A DNA stretch of 64,000 nucleotides from Halomonas sp. H10-9-1 (GTDB taxonomy: Bacteria; Pseudomonadota; Gammaproteobacteria; Pseudomonadales; Halomonadaceae), in assembly GCF_040147005.1 (NCBI RefSeq), contig NZ_JAMSHO010000001.1, forward strand, positions 1,612,001 through 1,676,000, read 5' to 3'. Shown one piece after another: positions 26,118 to 36,466 of the stretch (position 1 is the stretch's first letter; each line of letters begins with the position of its first letter). The notes under the pieces are model-generated. The model made no database searches. It was not told where the DNA came from and saw only the letters and a list, made by a program, of their open reading frames with translations. The translations under genes and the position numbers were made by a program.

Positions 26118-27537
26118 TACGAGTCTCCTGGATATCGGCGGCGGGTAGCCACAGGGTGACGTGGGTGCCCTCGCCGAGGGTCGACTCCAGCGTCAGGTCG
26201 CCGTGCTGGATGCGGGCCAGGTGGCGGGCGATGTTCAGCCCCAGGCCGGTGCCGTCGGTGCCCGTGGCATTGCTGCCGCGAAAGAAGCGTTCGAACAGCT
26301 GCGGCTGCTCGTCAGCCGGAATCCCCGGGCCGAAGTCCGTGACCCGGCAGGTCACGTGATCGCCTTCCCGCGCGGTGGTGATGCACACTGGCCGGCCCTC
26401 GGGCGAGTACTTCAGGGCGTTGTCGATCAGGTTGGCCAGTACCTGTTCGGTCAGGACGCGGTCGCACCAGGCCAGGGGTTCCGGTGTGCCGTGCTGCGTC
26501 TGCAGCCGCCGGGTTTCGGTGGCCTCCCACTGCTGGCGGCAGAGGTGATCGACGATGTCCCACAGCGAGTGACGGCCGAGGTTGGGGTCGACCTGCTTGC
26601 CGTCGAGTCGCGCCGCGGTCAGCGAGGATTCGACCAGGCGCGTCATCTGGGCCACCGCCTCGCGCAGCCGCGTGTAGCGCCCGCTGCGCTGCTCGGCGGT
26701 GAACTGGTGGTGACGTCGCTGCAGGCGTTGCAGGCCGGAGTCGATCACCGCCAGCGGAGTGCGGAACTGGTGTGACACCATGGCCGCGAAACTGCGGTAG
26801 AACTCGCTGACGCTGCGTTCGCGATCGAGCGCCTGGGCCAGCGCCTCGGCGGCGCGACGGTAGCGGTGGATATGGTGTGCGACCTCCTGCTTCAGGTGGT
26901 CGCGATGGGTCGTCAGGGCGCGCTGGGCGGCACGCCGCTGGCGCAGGGCGGTGACCAGCAGCATGACCAGTATCCACCCGCTCAGGCCGATGCCGACGAT
27001 GGAGGTGATGACCTTCTCGAGGCTGCTGCGGTAGGTGTCCAGGCGTGCCCCCGCACTCTCCCACTCGACGATCATCACCCGGTTGGCGATGCGGTTGAGG
27101 CTGTCCATCAGCGCATCCAAGTGGGGCGTGAGCCGCTCGGGCGCGAAGCGTGCCTCGCCCCGGGCCGTCGTGGCGGCCTCGCGCAGGGCATGCATTTGGG
27201 CCAGCGCCTCGTCGAGACGCGGCTCCAGCCCCTCGGCGGCCAGGTAGCGGCGCTGGGGGCCCTCATCCATCAGCGTCAGGCGGCTGGTGAGGATATCCAG
27301 GCGCAGTTCGGGATCCTCCTCGCTATCACCCAGCGCCCGGCGGTTCACCGCCTGGTCCAGGAGGTGGCTGGCCACCTGCGCCTGGGTGACGACCCACAGC
27401 ATGTTCTCGTCCACGTTGCTGCGCATGGCCTGCTCGACCTGGAAGAGGCGCACCAGGGCGAAGGCCAGGAAGGCGGTCAGGGCCACGATGGCCAGGCTGG
27501 GAAGGGCGTAGGCCGGTACGGCGCGCAGCCTGGCCAT
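26104..27537 (-). CDS. membrane sensor histidine kinase
   Basis: 477-residue kinase with TM1 near residues 9-31 (PSLAIVALTAFLAFALVRLF), a periplasmic helical domain of about 150 residues, TM2 (SIVGIGLSGWILVMLLVTAL) and a cytosolic coiled coil. Catalytic core: H-box VSHQFRTPLAVIDS, N-box LANLIDNALKYSPEG, G1 VTDFGPGIP, F-box QLFERFFRGS, G2 GTGLGLNIARHL. The ATG at 27537 overlaps the stop of the upstream molybdopterin-fold gene by 1 nt (TGATG). Three genes thus form one unit: putative periplasmic partner, kinase, regulator. Confidence 0.91.
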   Translation of the reverse strand: MARLRAVPAYALPSLAIVALTAFLAFALVRLFQVEQAMRSNVDENMLWVVTQAQVASHLLDQAVNRRALGDSEEDPELRLDILTSRLTLMDEGPQRRYLAAEGLEPRLDEALAQMHALREAATTARGEARFAPERLTPHLDALMDSLNRIANRVMIVEWESAGARLDTYRSSLEKVITSIVGIGLSGWILVMLLVTALRQRRAAQRALTTHRDHLKQEVAHHIHRYRRAAEALAQALDRERSVSEFYRSFAAMVSHQFRTPLAVIDSGLQRLQRRHHQFTAEQRSGRYTRLREAVAQMTRLVESSLTAARLDGKQVDPNLGRHSLWDIVDHLCRQQWEATETRRLQTQHGTPEPLAWCDRVLTEQVLANLIDNALKYSPEGRPVCITTAREGDHVTCRVTDFGPGIPADEQPQLFERFFRGSNATGTDGTGLGLNIARHLARIQHGDLTLESTLGEGTHVTLWLPAADIQETRNEPS

Positions 27538-28043
27538 CACTCGATCTCGAGCTGGCGCAGTTGCCAGACCCAGCGATAGTCGTAACGGATGTCCTGCAGC
27601 TCGGCGTGAGCGTCGCGGGGATAGACGATCCAGAGTGGCCCCTTGTCGCGCCGGGTCAGGCGCTCGCCGTTCATGGTGTCGGCGAGCATGACGTCATAGC
27701 GCTCGAAGTCCGCGGCGGGGATCTCGGTGAGGTAGTCATTGAGGGCCCGGGCCGTCACCGTCTCGCCCTTGGCCTGCAGGGCAGCCAGCAGGTCCCGGGC
27801 CAGAAAGCCTTCGAACGTCTGGGGGCCATCGGTGACGCTGGTGTGGGTCGTTAGCCGTTCACGGGGCAGGGCCGCCAGCATGTGCGCGTCCAGCCGTGCC
27901 TCGTCATCCACGTTGGTCAGGCCGATCGCGCCGCTCACCGTCAGGATGACCTCCCCCGAGGGCGGAGGTAGCGGGCCCGCGGCGAGTGGCGGTGCGGCCA
28001 GCAGCACTCCCCAGAGCAGCAGGGCACTCTGTGTTGCCTTCAC
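27537..28043 (-). CDS. exported oxidoreductase molybdopterin-binding-fold protein
   Basis: 168-residue precursor with a signal peptide (MKATQSALLLWGVLLAAPPL then AAG). The mature part resembles the small stand-alone molybdopterin oxidoreductase domain (sulfite-oxidase fold): TVSGAIGLTN, TSVTDGPQTFEGFLARDLLA, VMLADTMNGERLTRRDKGPL, WIVYPRDAH and the end YDYRWVWQLRQLEIE. The conserved cofactor Cys is not visible, so catalysis is doubtful. It starts at GTG 28043. Position as the first gene before a kinase and response regulator suggests a sensory accessory role. Similar gene trios occur in marine proteobacteria, from memory. Confidence 0.8.
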   Translation of the reverse strand: MKATQSALLLWGVLLAAPPLAAGPLPPPSGEVILTVSGAIGLTNVDDEARLDAHMLAALPRERLTTHTSVTDGPQTFEGFLARDLLAALQAKGETVTARALNDYLTEIPAADFERYDVMLADTMNGERLTRRDKGPLWIVYPRDAHAELQDIRYDYRWVWQLRQLEIE

Positions 28044-28230
28044 ATGGTTACTCCTTCCCCGGGGCCTGCTCTCAGACTAGTCGAAACGCAGTCCGTGTCC
28101 CCCTGCAAACGAAGGGGGCGAGTCGCCGGTAAATGGCTACTCTGCTCATACCCTGTCGATATCCGGTGCATTCGCCGTGCCGGGAGATCCGTGCAACGGG
28201 GTGCCACAGCCACACAGGAGAACCATCATC

Positions 28231-28863
28231 ATGAAAGCAGGCATGACATCCATGACAGTGGGCATTCTGCTCGCGACCCTGGGAGTTTCCTCCACTGCCC
28301 TGGGGCAGGCGGACGAGGTGACGGAGCAGATCGAACTGGGCCTGGAACTCTACCAGGAACGGGAGTATGGCGCGGCCATCACCGAGCTGGAGTTCGCCAT
28401 CGGCGATATCCGCAAGCTGATATCGGAGCGGATCGGCGAGACCTTTCCGGAGCCTCCCGAGGGCTGGAGTGCTGCCGAGATAGCCTCCAGCGGCGGCGGT
28501 GGGGCGGCGGCCATGTTCGGTGGCGGCGGCAGCATGCTGGAGCGTGAGTACCGGCAGGAGGGCGGAGAGGGGCGGCTCACCGCCAAGCTGATGATCGACA
28601 ACCCCATGATTCAGGCGATGTCGGCGATGTTCAACAACCCGGCGCTGATCGCCGCCCAGTCCAATATGGAGCGTATCCGCATCGGTCGTGACTCGGCGCT
28701 GCTCAAGTGGGAGCCGGAACGCGGCAGCGCCGAGGTCTCCTTCCTGATGGATGGGCGCATTCTGGTCCAGGTCGCGGGTCAGGGGCTGGAGTCCAGCGAC
28801 CCCGCAGTGGAGCTGCTCAAGGCGTGGGATCTCGACGCCGTTCGCGAGCAGGCCGCTCGCTAG
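28231..28863 (+). CDS. exported protein of unknown function
   Basis: 210-residue precursor: signal peptide MKAGMTSMTVGILLATLGVS then STALGQA. The mature part begins with a TPR-like helix pair (LGLELYQEREYGAAITELEF, AIGDIRKLISERIGETFPEP), followed by a Gly-rich segment (SSGGGGAAAMFGGGGS), then beta-type sequence (EGRLTAKLMIDNPMIQAMSA) and KAWDLDAVREQAAR at the end. AGGAGAA is 9 nt before the ATG. It is divergent from the molybdopterin-fold/two-component operon, so the two may share control, but no site was recognised. Probably periplasmic. Confidence 0.8.
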   Translation: MKAGMTSMTVGILLATLGVSSTALGQADEVTEQIELGLELYQEREYGAAITELEFAIGDIRKLISERIGETFPEPPEGWSAAEIASSGGGGAAAMFGGGGSMLEREYRQEGGEGRLTAKLMIDNPMIQAMSAMFNNPALIAAQSNMERIRIGRDSALLKWEPERGSAEVSFLMDGRILVQVAGQGLESSDPAVELLKAWDLDAVREQAAR

Positions 28864-28888
28864 GGAGTCGGCGGCGGCGCCCTCGATG

Positions 28889-29646
28889 TCACGGCTTGAG
28901 GCGGTAGCCGGTGCGGAAGATCCAGGCCACCAGGGCGATCGCCGTCCCCAGGAACAGCAGGATCATGGCCAGGCTGAGCAGCGGGCTGACATCGCTGATG
29001 CCATAGAAGCTCCAGCGGAAGCCGCTCACCAGGTAGACCACCGGGTTGGCCAGGGTCAGCGCCTGCCAGAAGGGGGGCAGCATGTCGATGGAGTAGAAGG
29101 TGCCGCCGAGGAAGGTGAGCGGCGTGATCACCAGCAGCGGCACCAGCTGCAGCTTCTCGAAGCCGTCGGCCCAGATGCCGATGATGAAGCCCAGCAGGCT
29201 GAAGGTCGCGGCTGTCAGCACCAGGAACAGCACCATCATCAGCGGATGCTCGATGGAGTAGGGCACGAACAGCCGTGCGGTGGCCAGCACGATAAGGCCC
29301 AGCAGCAGCGACTTGCTGGCCGCCGCACCCACATAGCCGACCACCACCTCCCAGTAGGACATGGGCGACGAGAGCACCTCGTAGATGGTCCCCGAGAAGC
29401 GCGGGAAGAAGATCCCGAAGGAGGCGTTGGAGACACTCTGGGTCAGCAGCATCAGCATGATCAGCCCGGGCACGATGAAGGCGCCGTAGCTGACGCCATC
29501 CACCTCGCTGATCCGCGTCCCGATGGCGGCGCCGAACACCACGAAGTAGAGCGAGGTGGAGAGCACCGGCGAGACGATGCTCTGCAGCACCGTACGCAGG
29601 CTGCGCGCCATCTCGGCCAGGTAGAGCGTCTTCACGGATTCGAGGT

Positions 29647-29650
<4 letters not shown>
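28889..29650 (-). CDS. ABC-2 type permease, YadH-like
   Basis: 253-residue integral membrane protein with six predicted spans (for example [60 protein letters not shown]) and the ABC-2 signature region [20 protein letters not shown]. Start is GTG at 29650, overlapping the ATPase stop by 3 nt. With the ATPase it forms a two-component exporter like E. coli YadGH; substrate unknown. It follows a family pattern of daunorubicin/lipopolysaccharide-type ABC-2 permeases. Confidence 0.9.
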
Positions 29651-30589
<939 letters not shown>

Positions 30590-30597
<8 letters not shown>

Positions 30598-30796
30598 GGG
30601 TGATGTTCCCGTCGAAGGTCAGCGTCAGGCTGAGGCCGTCCACCTCCACCGTGACCCGCGCCGGGAAGCGCTCGTCGCCACCGAGACGGCCCGCCTCGAG
30701 CCCCTCGGCAACGGCCTTCTCGATCTCCTGCTGGGTCGTCACGCCGACATTCTTGAGCAGCTTGCGGATGCTGTGCTGGAAGGTGTCCTGGTTCAT
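30590..30796 (-). CDS. small DUF6494-like protein
   Basis: 68-residue protein: [20 protein letters not shown], then [19 protein letters not shown] and [20 protein letters not shown]. This matches my memory of DUF6494, a small family of alpha/beta proteins in proteobacteria with no known function. It is the first gene of the unit with the ABC transporter (8-nt overlap with the ATPase). A GGGAGCC site precedes the ATG at 30796. Confidence 0.8.
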
Positions 30797-30873
30797 GGTG
30801 GGCTCCCGTTTCTGGTGGGGTTGACCCCTCTATCCTACCCGGTAGAGGCGTTCCGTACAGGCCCTGTATAAAA

Positions 30874-31190
30874 ATGGTTCATCACAGAGTGGGGGGAAGT
30901 CTCTTGGTAGGTGCCGAAACCGCCCTTGAATGACGACCTCATTGTAGGAGGGAGGCTCCGCCTCGCGACTGGCGCCGCCAGGCGCCCTGGCGGTAATGGT
31001 TCATCGCAGATTGGGGAGAAGTCTCTTGGTAGGTGCCGAAGCCGCCCTTGAATGACGACCTCATTGTAGGAGGGAGGCTCCGCCTCGCGACTGGCGCCGC
31101 CAGGCGCCCTGGTGGTGTTTGCCGATCGCAGGGGCATTATCCGGGGAGGCCTTCGGCCTCCTATCGCGATGCAGAGCATCCCTCCTACAG
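30874..31190. repeat. 122-bp tandem duplication of REP-type elements plus inverted copy
   Basis: Units starting ATGGTTCATC at 30874 and 30996 repeat with period 122. Each contains a GTAGGAGG-led palindrome (30944 and 31066: GAGGC-TCC-GCCTC, then GCGACTGG) followed by GGCGCCGCCAGGCGCC. A related element in the opposite direction ends the block (CTCCTAC at 31182-31188, stem GATGC-TCT-GCATC, with GGAGGCCTTCGGCCTCC at 31144-31160). Together with the 24-bp array and terminator this fills the 600-bp gap 30797-31394; no gene is seen there. Confidence 0.88.
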
Positions 31191-31196
31191 CCCCAA

Positions 31197-31270
31197 TCAC
31201 GCCAAAGTACGAACATCCACACACGCCAAAGTACGAACATCCATACACGCCAAAGTACGAACATCCATAA
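31197..31270. repeat. 24-bp tandem repeat, three copies
   Basis: ACGCCAAAGTACGAACATCC plus 4 nt (ACAC or ATAC) recurs at 31199, 31223 and 31247. It lies immediately before the acnB terminator on the plus-strand coordinate axis. No protein or RNA role seen. Confidence 0.9.
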
Positions 31271-31295
31271 AAAAAGCGCCCCTGGCGGGGCGCTT
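31268..31295 (-). terminator. intrinsic terminator of acnB
   Basis: On the minus strand the 9-bp stem AAGCGCCCC / GGGGCGCTT with loop GCCA is followed by a run of seven T (CGCTTTTTTTATGG). It lies about 100 nt after the acnB stop. Confidence 0.92.
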
Positions 31296-31394
31296 CGTTC
31301 ATCGACTCTCGGGGGTGACCCGGGCCGCCGCGGACGGCGGCCTTCGACGTTGCGAGCATCGGAGTCGAACCTGAGGATATCAGAATACCGTGTA

Positions 31395-33998
31395 TCAGGC
31401 TTCCTGGGCGATCGGAATCACGTTGGAAGCGGCGTTCTGATACTCCTCGATCTCGTGGAAGTTCATGTAGCGGTAGATCTCGCCGGCCATGGCGTCGAAC
31501 TCGCTCATGTAGCGGCGATACTCGTCGACGCTGGGCAGGCGACCCTCCACCGCGGCCACGGCGGCCAGCTCCGCCGAGGCGAGGTAGACGTTGGCGCCAT
31601 CGCCCAGGCGGTTGGGGAAGTTACGCGTGGAGGTGGAGACCACGGTGCTCTTGGCGGCCACTCGCGCCTGGTTGCCCATGCACAGCGAGCAGCCCGGCAT
31701 CTCCATGCGCGCGCCGGCGCGGCCGTAGATGCCGTAGTAGCCCTCTTCGGTCAGCTGGTGCTGGTCCATCTTGGTCGGCGGCGCCAGCCACAGGCGGGTC
31801 TTCAGGCTGCCGGCCGGCTGCTTCTCGAGCAGCTTGCCTGCGGCGCGGAAGTGGCCGATGTTGGTCATGCACGAGCCGATGAAGACCTCGTCGATCTTCT
31901 CGCCGGCCACCTCGGAGAGCAGGCGGGCGTCGTCGGGGTCGTTCGGGGCGCAGAGAACCGGCTCCTTGAGCTCCTCGAGATCGATCTCGATGACCTCTGC
32001 GTACTCGGCGTCCTGGTCGGCACGCATCAGGCTCGGGTTGGCCAGCCACTCTTCCATGCCCAGGATGCGACGCTCGATGGTACGGCGGTCGCCGTAGCCG
32101 TTGGCGATCATCCACTTGAGCAGGGTGATGTTGGACTTCAGGTACTCGGTCACGCTCTCCTCGGACAGCGTGATGGTGCAGCCCGCGGCGGAGCGCTCGG
32201 CGGAGGCGTCGGAGAGCTCGAAGGCCTGCTCCACGGTGAGGTCCTCGAGGCCCTCGATCTCCAGCACGCGGCCGGAGAAGGCGTTCTTCTTGCCGGACTT
32301 CTCGACGGTCAGCAGCCCCTGCTGGATGGCGTAGTAGGGGATGGCGTGGACCAGGTCACGCAGGGTGACGCCGGGCTGACGCTTGCCCTTGAAACGCACC
32401 AGCACGGACTCCGGCATGTCCAGCGGCATCACGCCGGTGGCGGCGGCGAAGGCCACCAGGCCCGAGCCTGCCGGGAAGGAGATGCCCAGCGGGAAGCGGG
32501 TGTGGGAGTCGCCGCCGGTGCCCACGGTGTCGGGCAGCAGCATGCGGTTCAGCCAGCTGTGGATGATGCCGTCGCCCGGACGCAGCGAGACGCCGCCGCG
32601 GTTCATGATGAAGTCGGGCAGGGTGTGGTGGGTGTCCACGTCCACCGGCTTCGGGTAGGCGGCGGTGTGGCAGAAGGACTGCATCACCAGGTCGGCCTGG
32701 AAGCCGAGGCAGGCCAGGTCCTTGAGCTCGTCGCGGGTCATCGGGCCGGTGGTGTCCTGGGAGCCCACGGTCGCCATCTTCGGCTCGCAGTACATGCCCG
32801 GGCGCACGCCGTCCAGGCCGCAGGCCTTGCCGACCATCTTCTGGGCCAGGGTGTAGCCCTTGCCGCTGTCCTTGGGCTGCTCGGGCAGGCGGAAGACGTC
32901 GGAGGCGGGCAGGCCGAGGGACTCGCGGGCCTTGGTGGTCAGGCCGCGGCCGATGATCAGCGGGATGCGCCCGCCCGCGCGCACCTCATCGAGGATGACC
33001 TGGGTCTTGAGCTCGAAGGTGGTCAGCACCTCGTCGGTGCCGTGCTTGCACACCTTGCCCTCGTAGGGGTAGACGTCGATCACGTCGCCCATCTCCATCC
33101 TGGAGACGTCCATCTCCACCGGCAGTGCGCCGGAGTCTTCCATGGTGTTGAAGAAGATCGGCGCGATCTTGCCACCGAAGCAGAAGCCGCCGGCGCGCTT
33201 GTTGGGCACGTTGGGGATGTCGTCGCCGAAGAACCACAGCACGGAGTTGGTGGCGGACTTGCGCGAGGAGCCGGTACCCACCACGTCGCCCACGTAGGCG
33301 ACCGGGTAGCCCTTGGCCTTCACTTCCTCGATCTGCTTGAGCGGGCCCTTGACGCCCGGCTCCTCCGGCTCGATACCCTCACGCTCGTTCTTGAGCATGG
33401 CGTTGGCATGCACCGGGATATCGGGGCGCGACCAGGCATCGGGGGCGGGGGAGAGGTCGTCGGTGTTGGTCTCGCCCGGCACCTTGAAGACGGTGAGGGT
33501 AATCTTCTCTTCCAGCTTGGGCTTTGCGAGGAACCACTCGGCGTCGGCCCAGGACTGGATGACCTCCTTGGCCACGGCGTTGCCCGCGCGGGCGCGCTCT
33601 TCCACGTCGTGAAAGGCGTCGAACATCAGCAGGGTGTGCTTGAGCTGCTCGCCCACTTCCTTGGCCAGGTCGGCGTCGTCCAGCAGCTCGACCATGGAGG
33701 CGATGTTGTAGCCGCCCTGCATGGTGCCCAGCAGCTTGACCGCGTGGATCCTGTCGATCAGCGGCGACTCGGCCTCGCCCTTGGCGATGGCGGTCAGGAA
33801 GCCGGCCTTGACGTAGGCAGCCTCGTCGACGCCCGGGGGCACGCGGTTGGTCAGCAGGTCGAGGATGAACTCCTCCTCGCCGGCCGGCGGATTCTTCAGC
33901 AGCTCGACCAGGGCGGCGACCTGCTCGGCGTTCAGCGGCTTAGGCGGCACGCCTTCGGCGGCGCGCTCCTCGACATGTTGGCGATAGGCTTCAAGCAC
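31395..33998 (-). CDS. acnB: aconitate hydratase B
   Basis: TCA-cycle aconitase B, a 4Fe-4S enzyme interconverting citrate and isocitrate. 867 residues, the normal AcnB length. N-terminal HEAT-like domain ([40 protein letters not shown]), then swivel domain ([40 protein letters not shown]), then the catalytic domain with cluster cysteines at [16 protein letters not shown] and [10 protein letters not shown]. Start is GTG at 33998, preceded by GAGGG at 7 nt. Monocistronic with its own terminator. The upstream gap carries a REP element. Confidence 0.97.
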   Translation of the reverse strand: MLEAYRQHVEERAAEGVPPKPLNAEQVAALVELLKNPPAGEEEFILDLLTNRVPPGVDEAAYVKAGFLTAIAKGEAESPLIDRIHAVKLLGTMQGGYNIASMVELLDDADLAKEVGEQLKHTLLMFDAFHDVEERARAGNAVAKEVIQSWADAEWFLAKPKLEEKITLTVFKVPGETNTDDLSPAPDAWSRPDIPVHANAMLKNEREGIEPEEPGVKGPLKQIEEVKAKGYPVAYVGDVVGTGSSRKSATNSVLWFFGDDIPNVPNKRAGGFCFGGKIAPIFFNTMEDSGALPVEMDVSRMEMGDVIDVYPYEGKVCKHGTDEVLTTFELKTQVILDEVRAGGRIPLIIGRGLTTKARESLGLPASDVFRLPEQPKDSGKGYTLAQKMVGKACGLDGVRPGMYCEPKMATVGSQDTTGPMTRDELKDLACLGFQADLVMQSFCHTAAYPKPVDVDTHHTLPDFIMNRGGVSLRPGDGIIHSWLNRMLLPDTVGTGGDSHTRFPLGISFPAGSGLVAFAAATGVMPLDMPESVLVRFKGKRQPGVTLRDLVHAIPYYAIQQGLLTVEKSGKKNAFSGRVLEIEGLEDLTVEQAFELSDASAERSAAGCTITLSEESVTEYLKSNITLLKWMIANGYGDRRTIERRILGMEEWLANPSLMRADQDAEYAEVIEIDLEELKEPVLCAPNDPDDARLLSEVAGEKIDEVFIGSCMTNIGHFRAAGKLLEKQPAGSLKTRLWLAPPTKMDQHQLTEEGYYGIYGRAGARMEMPGCSLCMGNQARVAAKSTVVSTSTRNFPNRLGDGANVYLASAELAAVAAVEGRLPSVDEYRRYMSEFDAMAGEIYRYMNFHEIEEYQNAASNVIPIAQEA

Positions 33999-34228
33999 GT
34001 TAGGGCCCTCATTGCGTGTGGGGCCAGAGTGTCGCGACCCGGCAAAAGCACCGCCGGAACAAGCCTCTGGCGCATGGAACAGGGGATCGAAACTCCCGTC
34101 TCAGGTGGCCGCGATTCTACGCGAGACTGTCGACAATGTTAAGCGAGGCCCATGCCGACGGGCCTTGCACTTTGGTCGGCGCCGTGTGGGTTGGGTTACA
34201 GGATAAGTATGGAAAGCCGGCTTCTGCG

Positions 34229-34350
34229 GTAGGAGGGATGCTGTGCATCGCGACTGGAGGCCGAAGGCCTCCTGAAGAGGACCGAGAGCTCAGTAACATC
34301 CTTGAGACGCCTGACGGCGCCAGTCGCGCGGCAGAGCCGCCCTCCTACTG
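34229..34350. repeat. REP-type element pair upstream of acnB/downstream of dinB
   Basis: GTAGGAGG-GATGC-TGT-GCATC-GCGACTGG (34229-34257) with GGAGGCCGAAGGCCTCC (34256-34272), then after 45 nt an inverted partner, whose reverse complement reads GTAGGAGG-GCGGC-TCT-GCCGC-GCGACTGG (to 34350). This is a head-to-head BIME-like pair. The rest of the 360-bp gap 33999-34358 holds the acnB 5' region, in which no clear promoter was found. Confidence 0.87.
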
Positions 34351-34358
34351 GCATTGCA

Positions 34359-35429
34359 TTAAGTCTGAAAGGGCAGGCTGAGCTGGCGCCGGGCGTCGGC
34401 CTCCACCAGCCGGGTGCCGACGCCGAGCAGGCGCACCGGGCGGCGGCCGCGCTCCCAGGCCTGTTCCAGCAGGCGGGCGTAGTTCTCCGCCGCCGGTGCC
34501 AGGCCGCGGCTCTCCAGGGTGGTCAGGCTGAAGTCGTCGAAGCGCACCTTGATCACGATGCCGGAAAGCGGCGGGTGGCCGTGGCGGGCCAGGCGCTCCT
34601 CCAGCTTCTCGCACAGCGCCACCAGGGCCTCGCGGCAGTGGGCCAGGTCGGGCAGGTCCCGGGCGAAGGTGGTCTCCACGCTCACCGACTTGCGTTCCCG
34701 CTCGGGCCTCACCGGCCGCTCGTCGATGCCCCGGGCCAGCTCGAACAGGCGCTTGCCGAACTTGCCGAACTCCTCGACCAGCCGCGCCAGGCGCAGCTCG
34801 CGCAGCTCGGCACAGGTCGTGATGCCCAGGGTCTCGAGCCGGGCACCGGTGGCCGGGCCCACACCGTGCAGCTTCTTCACCGGCAGGGCGCTGATAAAGG
34901 CCTCGACACGCTCCGGCGTGATCACCGTCAGGCCGTCGGGCTTCTCCCAGTCGCTGGCGATCTTGGCGAGGAACTTCGCGGGGGCCGCCCCCACCGAGAC
35001 GGTGATGCCGGTACGCCGGAGGCTCTCCTGCTTGATCCATTGCGCCATCCAGGTGGCGCTGCCCGAGAAGCGTTCGACCCCGGTGACATCCAGGAAGGCC
35101 TCGTCCAGGGAGAGTGGCTCCACCAGCGGCGTCAGCTCATGGAAGATCGCCTGGATCTGGCGAGAGACCTCCCGGTACTTGTCGAAGTCGCCGCGCAGCA
35201 AGGTGAGGTGAGGGCAGAGGCGCAGGGCGCGTGCCGTGGGCATCGCCGAATGGATGCCGAAGGCGCGTGCCGGATAGTTGCAGGTGGCGATCACCCCGCG
35301 GTGATCGGCGCTGCCGCCGATCGCCAGCGGGATGTCGCGCAGCGCCGGGTTGTCGCGCATCTCCACCGCCGCATAGAAGCAGTCGCAGTCGGCGTGGAGA
35401 ATCTTGCGCTCAGGAGAGGGCTTGGCCAT
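34359..35429 (-). CDS. dinB: DNA polymerase IV (Y family)
   Basis: Error-prone translesion polymerase. 356 residues with [20 protein letters not shown] at the start: the catalytic Asp residues are in [12 protein letters not shown] and [11 protein letters not shown]. Steric-gate Phe/Tyr region CFYAAV, little-finger and helix-hairpin-helix parts ([20 protein letters not shown]) are present. The C-terminus lacks a clear beta-clamp motif except QLSLPFQT, which is in fact the QLxLPF type. Overlaps lexA by 20 nt, so it is expressed from the lexA promoter under SOS control. Confidence 0.95.
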   Translation of the reverse strand: MAKPSPERKILHADCDCFYAAVEMRDNPALRDIPLAIGGSADHRGVIATCNYPARAFGIHSAMPTARALRLCPHLTLLRGDFDKYREVSRQIQAIFHELTPLVEPLSLDEAFLDVTGVERFSGSATWMAQWIKQESLRRTGITVSVGAAPAKFLAKIASDWEKPDGLTVITPERVEAFISALPVKKLHGVGPATGARLETLGITTCAELRELRLARLVEEFGKFGKRLFELARGIDERPVRPERERKSVSVETTFARDLPDLAHCREALVALCEKLEERLARHGHPPLSGIVIKVRFDDFSLTTLESRGLAPAAENYARLLEQAWERGRRPVRLLGVGTRLVEADARRQLSLPFQT

Positions 35430-36063
35430 TGCCGCCGCGGATCACGCCCACGCCGATGCCCTCGATCTCCAGCGGATCGTGTCGCAGGTCCAGCTCGATG
35501 GGGGCGAACTCCGGGTTCTCTGCCAGCAGTGTCACCCGGTGGCCCTTGCGCTCGAAGCGCTTGACCGTAACCTCCTCCTCCAGGCGCGCCACCACGATCT
35601 GGCCGTTGCGTACCCGGTCGGTACGGTGCACGGCGAGCAGGTCGCCCTCCAGGATGCCGATATCCTTCATGGAGAGGCCGCGCACGCGCAGCAGGTAGTC
35701 CGCCCGGGGCGTGAAGTACTCGGGGGGCAGCGGGCAGTAGCGGTCGATATGCTCGGCGGCCAGGATCGGACTGCCAGCGGCCACCTCGCCGATGATCGGC
35801 AGCCCCTGGGAGGGCGACTCCCCGCTGCCGGTATCGGCCTCGGCCTCCTGGGCGGGCAGGCGGATGCCGCGCGAGGTGCCGGCGATCATGCGGATGGCCC
35901 CCTTGCGCTCCAGGGCGCGCAGGTGCTCCTCGGCGGCATTGGGTGAACGGAAGCCCAGGGCGCGGGCGATCTCGGCGCGTGTCGGCGGATAGCCGAGCTC
36001 CTGCATGGTCTTGACGATGAAGTCGTAGACGTTCTGCTGGCGCTGGGTGAGGGGGCGTGCCAT
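35410..36063 (-). CDS. lexA: LexA repressor
   Basis: SOS repressor and self-cleaving protease, 217 residues. Winged helix at the start ([40 protein letters not shown]), Ala-Gly cleavage site in GEVAAGSPI, catalytic Ser in [10 protein letters not shown] and Lys in [10 protein letters not shown]. The start at 36063 follows AGGAGG; a longer in-frame start overlaps the operator region and is rejected. Two LexA-like boxes lie just upstream, and dinB overlaps the 3' end, so the pair is an autoregulated SOS operon. Confidence 0.96.
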   Translation of the reverse strand: MARPLTQRQQNVYDFIVKTMQELGYPPTRAEIARALGFRSPNAAEEHLRALERKGAIRMIAGTSRGIRLPAQEAEADTGSGESPSQGLPIIGEVAAGSPILAAEHIDRYCPLPPEYFTPRADYLLRVRGLSMKDIGILEGDLLAVHRTDRVRNGQIVVARLEEEVTVKRFERKGHRVTLLAENPEFAPIELDLRHDPLEIEGIGVGVIRGGNGQALS

Positions 36064-36093
36064 GGGACCTCCTGTGCGGATAGCATAACCGTA

Positions 36094-36126
36094 TTGATCA
36101 ACTATACAGCATGTTGTTCCATACAG
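36094..36126 (-). promoter_or_regulatory. two adjacent LexA boxes
   Basis: Read on the minus strand: CTGTATGGAACAACAT (36126-36111) and CTGTATAGTTGATCAA (36109-36094). Each has a perfect CTGTAT half-site and a weaker second half (CAT, CAA instead of CAG) at the correct 10-nt spacing; centres are 17 bp apart. Tandem boxes in front of lexA are usual in gammaproteobacteria. They lie 31-63 nt before the lexA ATG. Confidence 0.82.
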
Positions 36127-36179
36127 TAATCGGCTTTCCAACAGGTCCGCTTTGTTCTACGGGGATCGTAGTACCTCAG

Positions 36180-36352
36180 TTCTATCCAGTAGAAGGGATG
36201 CCCTGCATCGCGACTCAGTTCTATCCGGTAGGAGGGATGCTCTGCATCGCGACTGGAGGCCGAAGGCCTCCCAGAGTATAGGGCCCTGAATTCGGTAACA
36301 CCGCGGGGGCGCCTGACGGCGCCAGTCGCGCGGCGGAGCCGCCCTCCTACAA
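36180..36352. repeat. REP-type element block between lexA and psrA
   Basis: Contains a degenerate unit (GTAGAAGG-GATGC-CCT-GCATC-GCGACT near 36190), a full unit GTAGGAGG-GATGC-TCT-GCATC-GCGACTGG followed by GGAGGCCGAAGGCCTCC (36229-36272), and an inverted partner GCGGC-TCC-GCCGC ending CTCCTAC at 36352. With the LexA boxes and PsrA site this accounts for the gap 36064-36466; no gene is seen. Confidence 0.86.
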
Positions 36353-36434
36353 GGAAGTCTCCCGCTGTTTCAAACACTGCGTGGGCCCAGCGTTGAGCCG
36401 CAAGGTGCGCCTGGCGTAGAATTGTGCCACGTTT

Positions 36435-36448
36435 GAAACAATTGTTTA
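36435..36448 (+). promoter_or_regulatory. PsrA-type operator in front of psrA
   Basis: GAAACAATTGTTTA contains the perfect 12-bp palindrome AAACAATTGTTT (36436-36447) and fits the PsrA consensus GAAAC-N4-GTTTC. It lies 19 nt before the psrA ATG, overlapping a -10-like TATAAC (36447-36452), as expected for autorepression. Confidence 0.75.
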
Positions 36449-36466
36449 TAACCAGGCACCCCCTCC

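Noticed and set aside
31119..34142. 1007-codon open frame on the plus strand
   Set aside because: It is antisense to acnB, an unmistakable gene; the frame is an effect of high GC and shows low-complexity Val/Gly/His composition.
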